From an uncultured Spirochaetota bacterium (GTDB lineage: Bacteria; Spirochaetota; Spirochaetia; Treponematales; Treponemataceae), in contig CALXMF010000004.1 in the NCBI GenBank assembly GCA_944389415.1, positions 109,549 to 173,548 on the forward strand: a DNA stretch of 64,000 nucleotides, written 5' to 3'. This document shows positions 1 through 8,734 of the stretch, one piece after another. The stretch's first letter is position 1. Every line of letters starts with the position of its first letter. The notes below the pieces were generated by a model, which was not told the DNA's origin, did not search any database, and saw only the letters and a program-made list of their open reading frames with translations. The position numbers and the translations under genes are program-made.

Positions 1-962
1 ACAGCAAATTGAACATTTCCCAATTCCTGCCCATGAATATAAGAAGAAATAATAACAGGTTTTTTACTCTTTAACATTTCAATCAATGTAGATGCACCCG
101 GTTTTATTACTGCACAGTCACAAGTTTTTATTAACTCATCCATAAAATCAACAAAACCAAAGATATGAAGATCGATATTTGGATTTGCAACCTTCAATAG
201 ATCAAGGCAGTGCTTTGACTGTTTATCACGGCCGCAAACAGCAGCAATAGCAAAATCACATTTATTACGAATACAATACGTAACGATTTCTATCGCCCCC
301 GGTAAACCTTCTCCACCACCTACAAGCAGCACAAGACGTTTATTCAACGGCAGGCCATGTTTCTGCCTATATTCAATACGCTCCTGAGATGTTACCGGCA
401 GAGTAAATTTTTTTTTGATAAGAAATGGACACACCGTTATATTCTGCTCAGGAACACCACAAGACATTGCAAATTGTTTTACCTGTTCTGTATACACATA
501 AAACGGAATATTATGTTCATAAAACCATACGGACGGTGCCGTAAAGGGATCAGTGACAACACACGAAAAACGAATCGTATTACCCAACATCCGTATTGCG
601 GCAAGAGCACAGGGAGTAAGAATAAAATGAAAAGAAACAACATCTGTTATTCCTCTTTTTTTAAATTCCCGTTTTAAATATGGAATCGCTGTAAGCTTAA
701 AATTTTTGTCCATAATTTTCTGAACGGGCTTAAAACGAGACACCTCATATAATAAAGAAAAAGCACCCGGAGCATAATTACATGCCGTCCTGTATCCTTC
801 CTCAACAAAAATATGGTACGGATAATTATGAGGACTCAGACCATTAAACAATTCAACTTCTGCATCAGGATACAAATCAAGTAATGAGTTGCGTAATACC
901 GAGGCGGGAGCCTTATGACCGCCACCCGTGTTTAAATATAATAAAAGGAATTTACGTCCCAT
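1..962 (-). CDS. Glycosyltransferase, MGDG synthase/UgtP type (3' end cut by window edge)
   Basis: Reading the minus strand from the ATG at 962 gives about 320 residues without a stop, running off the window start, so the C-terminus is missing. The protein opens with a hydrophobic strand and the motif NTGGGHKAPA at residues 12-21, the glycine/histidine loop of MGDG synthase and UgtP-type glycolipid glycosyltransferases. VTDPFTAPSVWF near residue 136 and the LLVGGGEG loop near residue 210 fit the N- and C-lobes of the GT28 fold. Such enzymes move hexose from a nucleotide sugar onto diacylglycerol or a related lipid at the cytoplasmic membrane face. The acceptor cannot be told from sequence. 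It diverges from the uracil-DNA glycosylase gene and has its own promoter. MurG is less likely because the N-terminal loop is of the MGDG-synthase kind. Confidence 0.82.
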   Translation of the reverse strand, partial: MGRKFLLLYLNTGGGHKAPASVLRNSLLDLYPDAEVELFNGLSPHNYPYHIFVEEGYRTACNYAPGAFSLLYEVSRFKPVQKIMDKNFKLTAIPYLKREFKKRGITDVVSFHFILTPCALAAIRMLGNTIRFSCVVTDPFTAPSVWFYEHNIPFYVYTEQVKQFAMSCGVPEQNITVCPFLIKKKFTLPVTSQERIEYRQKHGLPLNKRLVLLVGGGEGLPGAIEIVTYCIRNKCDFAIAAVCGRDKQSKHCLDLLKVANPNIDLHIFGFVDFMDELIKTCDCAVIKPGASTLIEMLKSKKPVIISSYIHGQELGNVQFA

Positions 963-970
963 ATCATTTT

Positions 971-998
971 ATTGTACATAGATTCGCCAATCGGTCAA
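971..998 (-). promoter_or_regulatory. Sigma-70-type promoter of the glycosyltransferase gene
   Basis: On the minus strand TTGACC (998-993) and TACAAT (976-971) are separated by 16 bp. The ATG at 962 follows 8 nt after the -10 box and no Shine-Dalgarno sequence is visible, so the transcript would be nearly leaderless. Confidence 0.5.
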
Positions 999-1075
999 GT
1001 TCAAATTCAGAGAGCAGGAAAACAATATTCTTTATAAATCGCAGACACTTTTCTGCAAAGATACATACGGAGCCT

Positions 1076-1105
1076 TTCACAATATAATTGCAACATATTT
1101 ATAAT
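1076..1105 (+). promoter_or_regulatory. Sigma-70-type promoter of the uracil-DNA glycosylase gene
   Basis: TTCACA (1076-1081), 18 bp spacer, perfect TATAAT (1100-1105). The ATG at 1112 starts 6 nt downstream of the -10 box, where transcription would be expected to start, which suggests a leaderless mRNA. Confidence 0.55.
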
Positions 1106-1111
1106 TGCAGT

Positions 1112-1894
1112 ATGCTGATACATATGACCGGAGAAGAAAAAAAACAGCTGTATACGCTGCTGAAAACAAGTGTTTCCTGGCTGTACGGCTGTACTATGCC
1201 TGAATACGAAATACAGCCCGATTTCTCTGATGATTGTGCGCCCGATACAATCACTTCCTGTAACACAGCTGACCGCGAATCTTCTTCTATAGTATTACCA
1301 TCGCTTGATTCTATTGCTGAAGCAATCAGTGCATGCACAAAATGTCAGCTTTGCCGTAACCGGCATCACTCTGTTCCCGGTATGGGAGTACCTGAACCTT
1401 TTGTACTCGTAATTGGAGAAGGCCCTGGTGCTGATGAAGACGCGACAGGACGGCCGTTTGTTGGACGGGCCGGACAACTGTTGGACAAAATGCTTGCCGC
1501 AATTTCCTTATCCCGTACAGCAAACTGTTTTATCGCTAATATAGTTAAATGTCGGCCGCCAAACAATAGGGATCCATTTCCTGAAGAGAGTAAAGCGTGC
1601 CGTCCATATCTGGAAGCACAAATTCAATTACTGCGTCCGAAAATGATTCTTGCAGTAGGAAGAATAGCAGCACAGAATTTACTTAATACAAGTGAAGGAA
1701 TAGGCAGGCTGCATGGCTCAATACGTGAATATAATGGAATCCCTTTTATGGCGACATATCATCCCAGTGCATTATTGCGCAATGTAGAGCTTAAAAGACC
1801 TGCATGGGAAGACTTAAAAATCTTCCGCAGTTATTTACAGAAGCTCGCGCCCGGATACGAACAGCCATTTCTCAGAGAACAGACTCATTCATGA
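1112..1894 (+). CDS. Type-4 (Fe-S) uracil-DNA glycosylase
   Basis: This 260-residue protein removes uracil from DNA in base-excision repair. The cysteine motif CTKCQLC lies near residues 75-81 and supplies part of the [4Fe-4S] ligands of family 4. GEGPGADED near 102-110 is the family's active-site loop, and TYHPSALLRN near 215-224 is the second catalytic motif. An upstream in-frame TTG at 1088 exists, but it lies before the TATAAT box, so ATG 1112 or ATG 1124 is the likely start. The first 70 residues are variable, as in SPO1-polymerase-related family-4 UDGs. The stop overlaps the priA start (ATGA at 1891), so repair and replication-restart genes are translationally coupled. Confidence 0.93.
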   Translation: MLIHMTGEEKKQLYTLLKTSVSWLYGCTMPEYEIQPDFSDDCAPDTITSCNTADRESSSIVLPSLDSIAEAISACTKCQLCRNRHHSVPGMGVPEPFVLVIGEGPGADEDATGRPFVGRAGQLLDKMLAAISLSRTANCFIANIVKCRPPNNRDPFPEESKACRPYLEAQIQLLRPKMILAVGRIAAQNLLNTSEGIGRLHGSIREYNGIPFMATYHPSALLRNVELKRPAWEDLKIFRSYLQKLAPGYEQPFLREQTHS

Positions 1895-3897
1895 ATCAGT
1901 ACGCAGAAGTTATTCTTAACATACCAGTCAATCAAAGTTTTACCTATATACTACCGCATACAATCACAAATGCAAAAGCAGGTATGCGCGCAGAAGTAAG
2001 ATTGGGAAACCGCCGAATGACGGCGTTTATCATAAAAATACACCAAACCCCTCCACAAAACTTTCCTATAGAAAAACTTAAACCTGTTATTCGTCTCATT
2101 GATACAAAACCTATATTTACCGAGGAACAGGTACGGCTGGCGCAATGGATATCTTTCTATTATTTATGTTCCCAAGGAGAAGCCATTTCAGCAATGATTC
2201 CTTCTGGACGCAAAGAGCGGTCAGTTGGAGAAACCGTATTCGACGCTTTAGATTCACTTCCAACGCAATGCGATCTTTCTTTTGAACAAACATCTGCCGT
2301 ACAGGGCATTCTTAAACATATACAAAACAAAAGCGGCACAGATAATATCCATTATGTATATGGACCAACTGGCAGCGGAAAAACAGAAGTATTTCTAAAA
2401 ATTGCTGAAGATATGTTATCACATGCAAAAGGCATTATATATCTGGTTCCTGAAATCAGTCTTACCAAACAGGTTTCTGATACAATTACAGCACGCTTTG
2501 GCAATACAGTCGCTCTTCTTCACTCCGGATTGACAGGCAGTCAGAAATTAAGTGAATGGAACAGAATCCTTTCTGGCGAAGCTCGAATTGTTATAGGCGC
2601 TCGCAGCGCGGTATTTGCGCCCGTACCAAATCTCGGTGCAATCATTATTGATGAAGAACATGAAAGCGCATATAAATCAGATGCAACACCGCGTTATCAC
2701 GCGCGTCAGGTAGCATTGTTCCGATGCCATGAATCAGGTATTCCATTGATTATGGGAAGCGCGACACCATCCGCAGAAGCCTGGTACCTTATGAAGCAAG
2801 GTATTATACATCGCTATACATTAACAAAACGGCTTGCAGGAGGAGCCCCGCCTAAAATTATTCCGGTAAATTTATGTGAAACAGCACATGAAGACAGTTG
2901 TTTATCACCTCTTCTGCAAAAAGAAATAAAAAACACTCTTTTAGAAAAAAGACAGACTATTTTATTTTTAAACAGGCGCGGATTTACCCATTTTTTCAGA
3001 TGTAATACTTGCGGTTTTGAACTCACCTGCAAAAACTGTTCCGTAGCACTCACCTACCACAAAAATGAAAACCGGCTCCGCTGTCATTATTGCGGCTGGT
3101 CACTAGAACCTCCGCATATTTGCCCACAATGTGCTTCAATTGATGTCGGCTATGCCGGTTTTGGAACTGAATATATAGAAGGTGAAATTCGATCCAGATT
3201 TCCTCATGCGGTGATTGACCGGATAGACACAGACAGCCTCACGCATCGGGGCGAACTTCAGGAAAAACTGGATAATTTTAAAAACGGCCTGACAGATATA
3301 CTGCTTGGCACTCAGATGATCGCAAAAGGTTTAAATTTCCCCAATCTAAAACTTGTTGGAGTCATTCTCGCGGACACCGGTCTGCATTTACCTGATTTTC
3401 GTGCGGCAGAACGTACATTTTCGTTGATTACACAAGTTGCCGGCCGTGCTGGCCGATTTTTTCCAGATGGTAAAGTAATTGTACAAAGCTATAATCCTGA
3501 TAGAGAACCTGTCGCATTAGCCTGTTCCGGGGACATTGAACATTTTTATGATTCAGAGCTTGCACAGCGAAAAATGCTTTTATTTCCTCCGTTTACCCGG
3601 CTTATCAGATTTGTTTTTCGCTCATCCATAGAAACATCTGTATGGAACGCGGCAAACGGCGCAGCTGTCCTGCTCAGACAAATTGCACAACATCTATATA
3701 AACCGGATAGTGTTGAGCTGCTCGGTCCTTCAGAATGTCCGCTGGCAAAAGTAGCAGCTAATTATCGTGTGCAAATCTTACTGCGCGGCAATGATATACG
3801 TATACTGCAAACTGTCAGCAGGCATTTTTTATTTGGCTACCGGCCAAAACAGCATGTATATATCGAAGCAGATACTGATCCTGTACAGCTGTTATAA
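1891..3897 (+). CDS. priA: Primosomal protein N' (PriA), 3'-5' helicase
   Basis: PriA recognises stalled forks and recombination intermediates and reloads the replicative helicase. This 668-residue protein has the expected order: N-terminal DNA-binding domain, Walker A GPTGSGKT near residue 158, DEEH Walker B near 253, GSATPS motif III, a zinc-binding region with eight cysteines (CNTCG, CKNC, CHYCG, CPQC; about residues 371-415), and helicase motifs V/VI (QVAGRAGR). ATG 1891 overlaps the stop of the uracil-DNA glycosylase gene. A longer reading from 1804 would overlap that gene by about 90 bp and has no homologous residues. The stop is only 2 bp from the convergent truA stop. Confidence 0.97.
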   Translation: MNQYAEVILNIPVNQSFTYILPHTITNAKAGMRAEVRLGNRRMTAFIIKIHQTPPQNFPIEKLKPVIRLIDTKPIFTEEQVRLAQWISFYYLCSQGEAISAMIPSGRKERSVGETVFDALDSLPTQCDLSFEQTSAVQGILKHIQNKSGTDNIHYVYGPTGSGKTEVFLKIAEDMLSHAKGIIYLVPEISLTKQVSDTITARFGNTVALLHSGLTGSQKLSEWNRILSGEARIVIGARSAVFAPVPNLGAIIIDEEHESAYKSDATPRYHARQVALFRCHESGIPLIMGSATPSAEAWYLMKQGIIHRYTLTKRLAGGAPPKIIPVNLCETAHEDSCLSPLLQKEIKNTLLEKRQTILFLNRRGFTHFFRCNTCGFELTCKNCSVALTYHKNENRLRCHYCGWSLEPPHICPQCASIDVGYAGFGTEYIEGEIRSRFPHAVIDRIDTDSLTHRGELQEKLDNFKNGLTDILLGTQMIAKGLNFPNLKLVGVILADTGLHLPDFRAAERTFSLITQVAGRAGRFFPDGKVIVQSYNPDREPVALACSGDIEHFYDSELAQRKMLLFPPFTRLIRFVFRSSIETSVWNAANGAAVLLRQIAQHLYKPDSVELLGPSECPLAKVAANYRVQILLRGNDIRILQTVSRHFLFGYRPKQHVYIEADTDPVQLL

Positions 3898-3899
3898 TT

Positions 3900-4673
3900 T
3901 TAATGCCGGCGGGGACCGTTAAAATCAACTCGCCACAAAAACAGCCCCTGAGGCGGAGCTGTAGGACCGGCTAAGCGTCTATCCTGCATACTCAAAAGAG
4001 ATTTAAAAAAAGCGGCGTCTTTTCCTTTTTTATCATAAAAAAGCAATGTACCTACTAGTGACCGAACCATTTTCCACAAAAACGCATTTGCTGCAATTTC
4101 AAATACTAACTTATCATTTTCCGGATAAAAAACTGCTTTCTCGATATATCGGTTTTTGGAAACGCTTTTATCACCTGCTGCAGAAAATATCGTGCAGTCC
4201 ATTTCTCCATTTAAACATGCTGCCATTTTATTTAAATTAGCGATATCAGGCATATCACGAATATACCAGACATACGGCATCTCATGAGCGTATGCCTGCC
4301 GCCCGCAGCATAAAAAATACCGATATGTACGCGATGTCGCAGAAAATCTCGCATGAAAGTCAGGGGCAACTTGTTTTGCTGCTGTTATCCGAATATCATG
4401 CGGCAGCATACTATTCATTGCCGGAATATAATTATGCACCGGGATTGAATCTACCGGTGAAAAAAAATTAGCAGCCTGACCAACAGCATGAACACCAGAA
4501 TCTGTACGCCCAGAACCAGTCAGAGGTACAGCAACATGATGAATGCGCTCCAGCACCTTTTCAATTTCGCCCTGTACGGTACGAAGCGGCCTGCCCGCAT
4601 CAGCCTTTTCCTGCTTCTGCCACCCGCAGAAATGAGTTCCATCATACGAAACAGTTAATAGTATATTTCTCAC
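3900..4673 (-). CDS. truA: tRNA pseudouridine(38-40) synthase TruA
   Basis: TruA isomerises uridines 38-40 in the anticodon arm of tRNAs. The 257-residue protein begins with the family signature VSYDGTHFCGWQ and carries the catalytic aspartate in GSGRTDSGVHA near residue 58. NAFLWKMVRSLVGTL near residue 200 is the conserved C-terminal core. It is the last gene of the minus-strand run from dxs, 17 bp after the DUF2225 gene, and converges on priA with almost no intergenic DNA and no obvious terminator. Confidence 0.96.
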   Translation of the reverse strand: MRNILLTVSYDGTHFCGWQKQEKADAGRPLRTVQGEIEKVLERIHHVAVPLTGSGRTDSGVHAVGQAANFFSPVDSIPVHNYIPAMNSMLPHDIRITAAKQVAPDFHARFSATSRTYRYFLCCGRQAYAHEMPYVWYIRDMPDIANLNKMAACLNGEMDCTIFSAAGDKSVSKNRYIEKAVFYPENDKLVFEIAANAFLWKMVRSLVGTLLFYDKKGKDAAFFKSLLSMQDRRLAGPTAPPQGLFLWRVDFNGPRRH

Positions 4674-4690
4674 AGTAATTCCGAATGATA

Positions 4691-5596
4691 TTATTCATCA
4701 TCGTCCGTAAATTCAATTACATTTGCTTCTTTAATTTCCCTCGCAAGACTGTCATAGAGATTACGAGAATGTTCAAGCAGGGGGCCTGGTTTTGCCTTTG
4801 AAGATTTTCCCAATCCAAAAATTCTAGCAATAGCCCGTTTGCATTCATTAAGTTTAGTGAGGCGCTGACGAATATCTTCTTTTTGCCCGTATTTAAATTC
4901 AAGAAGTCCGGTCAAATAAATTACTCCATCATACCCATAATTCTTATCAATATCCGGACCAAAATTGGAAATTGCAGTTATACTTTCTGTACGATCCATC
5001 TCATAAATAAGAGATTGCTGATAAAAAAACAGTGCTTTTCGATAAAAAACCTGAGCAATATAATCAAAGTTGTGTTCAGGACACAACGCATGCAGATCCA
5101 TACAAAGCCATGCAAGACGCAAAGCAAGAATCCCTTCTTTTATTGTTGGAGAATATCCTCTGGAGACTTTCTCATACGTTAAGAGGGCCAGATAATACAT
5201 AGCAGCGCCATCATACAGAGTCCGACATTTTGTCAGCTGATAATGAGGAAAAATCACAGATACTGCTTTCTCTCTCTCATGCATATCATCCAGGACAGCA
5301 TCAATACTTTTCTGATCAGGATTTAATGAAAAATCGCTCCAAAATAAAGCTGCCTGACAAAACGGACAGGCACCAATCGCATAAATAAGGGGGTAAATTT
5401 TACCATATCTGGCAGACGGCTCAAAAACACGATGCAGTTCATCTGTCAGCTCACCGGCAATCATACGGCCGCTTCCGGACAACATTTCTTCATGCGGAAA
5501 CGTTTTTTTACAAAACGGACATACTGCGGGTTGTTTTGTATAATAAGAAATAGCAGGCTTCTTATCAGACTCTACTGTTTTTTTTGTTCGTATCAT
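4691..5596 (-). CDS. DUF2225 family protein
   Basis: Conserved protein of unknown function, 301 residues from the ATG at 5596. That start has a good GGGAGA Shine-Dalgarno; a codon at 5632 is in frame but has no RBS. Two CxxC pairs, CPFCKKTF near residue 25 and CPFCQAALFW near residue 75, flank a basic and aromatic stretch, the arrangement seen in DUF2225, and suggest a zinc-binding head. The rest is predicted helical, TPR-like, and ends in an acidic tail. It sits between acpS and truA in a housekeeping operon. No function should be assumed. Confidence 0.8.
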   Translation of the reverse strand: MIRTKKTVESDKKPAISYYTKQPAVCPFCKKTFPHEEMLSGSGRMIAGELTDELHRVFEPSARYGKIYPLIYAIGACPFCQAALFWSDFSLNPDQKSIDAVLDDMHEREKAVSVIFPHYQLTKCRTLYDGAAMYYLALLTYEKVSRGYSPTIKEGILALRLAWLCMDLHALCPEHNFDYIAQVFYRKALFFYQQSLIYEMDRTESITAISNFGPDIDKNYGYDGVIYLTGLLEFKYGQKEDIRQRLTKLNECKRAIARIFGLGKSSKAKPGPLLEHSRNLYDSLAREIKEANVIEFTDDDE

Positions 5597-5644
5597 AGAA
5601 TATCTCCCAAATACTTTTTTATTTCTCGGCACAAAAAGATTGCT

Positions 5645-6025
5645 TCAGCAGTGCCTTTCAAGGATGATAAAGGCTGTCGCATATTCTTTTTCATGAGACA
5701 GTGACACATGAATATAATCCGCACCGCTTTTTACAAAAGCATCTCTGGCAGAATTATACACTAATAACTCCGGTTTACCTAAAGCATTCTTATGAATACA
5801 GATATCGGCAAGAGCAATGCCTTTAAACCCTGTTCCAAGAGCCTTCACAAAAGCTTCTTTTGCAGCAAAACGGGCTGCTAATGATTGCAGCGCAGTATTT
5901 TTCGGCATCTTTATCACAGTGCTATACTCTTCAGGATGAAAAAAACGCTTAACTATTCGGGGTGAATCATACCATTTTTCAAACCGGCTGACACTTACAA
6001 TATCGATACCAATACCAATAATCAT
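5645..6025 (-). CDS. acpS: Holo-[acyl-carrier-protein] synthase
   Basis: AcpS transfers 4'-phosphopantetheine from CoA to a serine of acyl carrier protein. At 126 residues it has the usual length. The N-terminus IGIGIDIVSVSRFE carries the Mg-binding aspartate, and FAAKEAFVKALGTG near residue 55 is the second signature (WxxKEA type), with the catalytic glutamate. It follows ybbR with a 4-bp gap in the dxs-to-truA operon. Confidence 0.96.
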   Translation of the reverse strand: MIIGIGIDIVSVSRFEKWYDSPRIVKRFFHPEEYSTVIKMPKNTALQSLAARFAAKEAFVKALGTGFKGIALADICIHKNALGKPELLVYNSARDAFVKSGADYIHVSLSHEKEYATAFIILERHC

Positions 6026-6029
6026 ATGA

Positions 6030-7085
6030 TTACTGTTCCTGTGCGGGCACGGGAGTCATAGTCACTGTCAATTCCCCATCTGTGGAAGGCAGGTTATCTG
6101 CTTCCGCCGCTTGTTTATTCTCTGCCGGCACTTTTTGAGAAACAGCAGAATCTTTAATAACCACAGATACAGTTTGTTTTTCTGTTGGCGCAATCAATTC
6201 CAGATATGAAGGCAAAGAGAATATAACAGGCAGATCATAGGTACCGCCTTTTGTAATTTTCGAAAAATCCATGTATACCGCATCAGCACTCGGTGAATAT
6301 CGTTCCAAAGATTTTTGCGCACCTTTCACAGTAATATCAATAAGCGGAAGAACAGAATCTATTTTCAAGCCGGATCGCAAATTACGCACAGTAATAGATG
6401 TTTGAAACTGTTTAGTCTCCTCAACAGGTTCAATAGTAACAGAAGCCTTTACTGATGATTTATCAGGAAGAGCGATATACTGACTGACACTTTCCGTTGC
6501 AACCATGATATCAAAACTTTCTGTCCTGCCATCAAGCGGAATCGGCTTAGTTACAAGGTTCGTCACACTGGCAACAATAGATGAACCACCCTCAATACGA
6601 AGTGTCGAAGGCTGTAATGTAACATTTGTAACTTCATATCCATCAGAAGGCGCACCTTCTAAACCAGCCTTGACCGGAACATCAGCGAAAGTACGTGATT
6701 CCAATACAAGAGGAATTTCCTTTGGTTCAACATTGATTTCAAGCGGCGTCATTGCCTGTGCAAGCTGCGATTTATTCGTGGTAACCGGAATATTAAAGGT
6801 TCCCGGTTCTGAATAATAACTGAGATCAAGATAAACAGAAATATCATTATCCCCCAGCATATTGATATCAGAACCATTTCCCCGGATAGTGACTTTTACA
6901 CGAGATAAATATGGCCCTGCAACAACCATTGAACCGTTTTCAATCACAGTTAGCGGCAGAGTAATTACTTTCTGCTGAAGCATAGTGATATCATGCAGCA
7001 CATACAGCAGAATGGCCACAACAAAACAGACAATTTTCATTGGCCAATCTGCAAGAATTTTATCAAAGTTTACCTTGAACCGCAT
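6030..7085 (-). CDS. YbbR-domain protein (CdaA regulator CdaR type)
   Basis: A 351-residue membrane-anchored protein: a short cytoplasmic start, one transmembrane helix near residues 15-33, then several YbbR repeats predicted outside the membrane. In Firmicutes the YbbR protein next to the diadenylate cyclase modulates c-di-AMP synthesis; the same adjacency here supports that role by inference. A strong GAGGAGG lies 9 nt before ATG 7085 inside the 3' end of cdaA, so the two genes overlap by 23 bp and are probably coupled. The alternative upstream codons at 7094 and 7091 abut the Shine-Dalgarno and are less likely. The C-terminal tail is Ala/Glu/Pro-rich. Confidence 0.88.
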   Translation of the reverse strand: MRFKVNFDKILADWPMKIVCFVVAILLYVLHDITMLQQKVITLPLTVIENGSMVVAGPYLSRVKVTIRGNGSDINMLGDNDISVYLDLSYYSEPGTFNIPVTTNKSQLAQAMTPLEINVEPKEIPLVLESRTFADVPVKAGLEGAPSDGYEVTNVTLQPSTLRIEGGSSIVASVTNLVTKPIPLDGRTESFDIMVATESVSQYIALPDKSSVKASVTIEPVEETKQFQTSITVRNLRSGLKIDSVLPLIDITVKGAQKSLERYSPSADAVYMDFSKITKGGTYDLPVIFSLPSYLELIAPTEKQTVSVVIKDSAVSQKVPAENKQAAEADNLPSTDGELTVTMTPVPAQEQ

Positions 7086-7878
7086 CTGCATCATCCTCCT
7101 CGGTAATATCGGCCGGAGACAGCTCAAGCTCTGTTTCCAAGGTCTTAGACAGTTGTTCCAATGTCAGGTTATAATGAAGTTTAGAATCATAAGCGAGACT
7201 AATAGCTCCTGTTTCCTCTGAAACAACAAGAACAACCGCGTCTGTTTGTTCGCTGACACCAAGCGCTGCCCGATGTCTTGTTCCAAAAGTCTTTTTAATA
7301 TCATATTGTTCTGAAAGCGGCAGAAAACATCCTGCTGCAACAATTTTTCCGCCCTGTACAATAACTGCGCCGTCATGCAGCGGAGTATCATACCGGAATA
7401 TGGTTACTAACAGATTTGAAGTTATTTTTGCATCAAGACGGGTCCCTGTTTCTATAATACCTTTTAATTCTGTGTGATTAATAAAAACAACAAGCATACC
7501 CCGTTTGCATGCGGAAAGCTGTTCCGCAGCCAGCAGCACAGACTCTATCGAAGTATGGCGGGGCCTGTTGCCAATTGCAAACCAAGACCCCTGACCGAGT
7601 TTTAAAAAAATCTTTCTCAGCTCCGGCTGAAACACTATACAGAATCCGATGACCAGACTGGGACCGCTTATATTAAGCAGCCATTGCAATGTTTTCAGAT
7701 TTAAAACCAGCGCCAAAACATACGCAACCGCAATAATAACTCCGGCTTTGATAATCTGCATTCCATTTGTTTTTACGAGCAGCCCATACACTTTGTAGAG
7801 CAGAAAAGCCAAGAATAAAATATCCAATACAATCTGTATAATTTCTACCGGTGAGTGAAGGCTTGAAAAAGGACTCAT
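7063..7878 (-). CDS. cdaA: Diadenylate cyclase CdaA (DisA_N domain)
   Basis: The enzyme condenses two ATP into the second messenger c-di-AMP at the membrane. Of 271 residues the first ~100 form three hydrophobic helices. The DAC domain follows, with the DGA motif (LHDGAVIVQGG) near residue 170 and the RHR motif (GTRHRAALG) near residue 205, both needed for catalysis. ATG 7878 has GAGGAA upstream, inside the end of folP. The order folP-cdaA-ybbR differs from the cdaA-cdaR-glmM order of Firmicutes: there is no glmM here. Confidence 0.95.
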   Translation of the reverse strand: MSPFSSLHSPVEIIQIVLDILFLAFLLYKVYGLLVKTNGMQIIKAGVIIAVAYVLALVLNLKTLQWLLNISGPSLVIGFCIVFQPELRKIFLKLGQGSWFAIGNRPRHTSIESVLLAAEQLSACKRGMLVVFINHTELKGIIETGTRLDAKITSNLLVTIFRYDTPLHDGAVIVQGGKIVAAGCFLPLSEQYDIKKTFGTRHRAALGVSEQTDAVVLVVSEETGAISLAYDSKLHYNLTLEQLSKTLETELELSPADITEEDDADAVQGKL

Positions 7879-7880
7879 AA

Positions 7881-8720
7881 CTATAAATTCCTCAGTATTT
7901 TAAGCATATCAACCGTTTCACGAACATCATGGACACGGACAATAGAAGCACCGCACTGAACAGCAATCAGATTTGCAGCAAGCGTGCCGGCAAGCCGTCC
8001 GGCAACATCCCTGCCAGTCATCTCGCCAATACACGTTTTTCTTGATAAACCCATCAAGACTGGATACTGTCCGCCGCACAACTTTCCACACTCCTGAATC
8101 AGGATACGATTGGCGGCAAGATCTTTTCCAAAACCGATTCCAGGATCAATAATGATTTGCTTCTTCTGAATTCCTTTTGACAGTGCATACTCAATACGCT
8201 GATGCAAATAAGAATCCACTTCAGCAAACACATCAGTATACGATGTATGCTGCTGCATTATAACAGGATTTCCCCGTTTATGCATCAATATCACCGGGAT
8301 ACCGGTCTCAGCAATATATTCCGCAGCCGCTTCATCATCTTCAAGCGCAGAAATATCATTGCACATATTTGCGCCAGCCTCATAAGCTGCCTGCATAACC
8401 TGCTGTTTCCTTGTATCCACCGATATGACACAGTCAGACTTACTGCGCAGTTCCTGAATCACCGGAATAATTCTGGCTATTTCTTCTTCTGCAGAAACAT
8501 ATTCTGCTCCCGGACGGCTTGACTCCCCGCCAATATCAATAATCTGCGCTCCATCAGCAATCTGCATAAGAGCTTTATCAACAGCGTCATGCACAGCATG
8601 AAGCGCACACCTGCTGCCAGACCAAAAAGAATCAGGAGTGATATTTACAATTCCCATCACAAACGCCGGAAGTTCCGTACGTATAACTCCGCCGCCTACA
8701 CACAGTTCATTACACCTCAT
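7881..8720 (-). CDS. folP: Dihydropteroate synthase
   Basis: FolP joins p-aminobenzoate to 6-hydroxymethyl-dihydropterin diphosphate in folate synthesis. The 279-residue protein contains the family signatures MGIVNITPDSF (about residue 22), DIGGESSRPGA (about 58), ISVDTRK (about 95), DPGIGFGK and the C-terminal VRVHDV. ATG 8720 lies 14 bp after the dxs stop; a TTG at 8732 is an alternative. It is the second gene of the dxs operon. Confidence 0.96.
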   Translation of the reverse strand: MRCNELCVGGGVIRTELPAFVMGIVNITPDSFWSGSRCALHAVHDAVDKALMQIADGAQIIDIGGESSRPGAEYVSAEEEIARIIPVIQELRSKSDCVISVDTRKQQVMQAAYEAGANMCNDISALEDDEAAAEYIAETGIPVILMHKRGNPVIMQQHTSYTDVFAEVDSYLHQRIEYALSKGIQKKQIIIDPGIGFGKDLAANRILIQECGKLCGGQYPVLMGLSRKTCIGEMTGRDVAGRLAGTLAANLIAVQCGASIVRVHDVRETVDMLKILRNL

Positions 8721-8734
8721 ACCGTACCACAACC

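Noticed and set aside
357..1087. Plus-strand frames of 67-106 codons near the window start
   Set aside because: Antisense to the glycosyltransferase, whose minus-strand frame carries family motifs over its full length.
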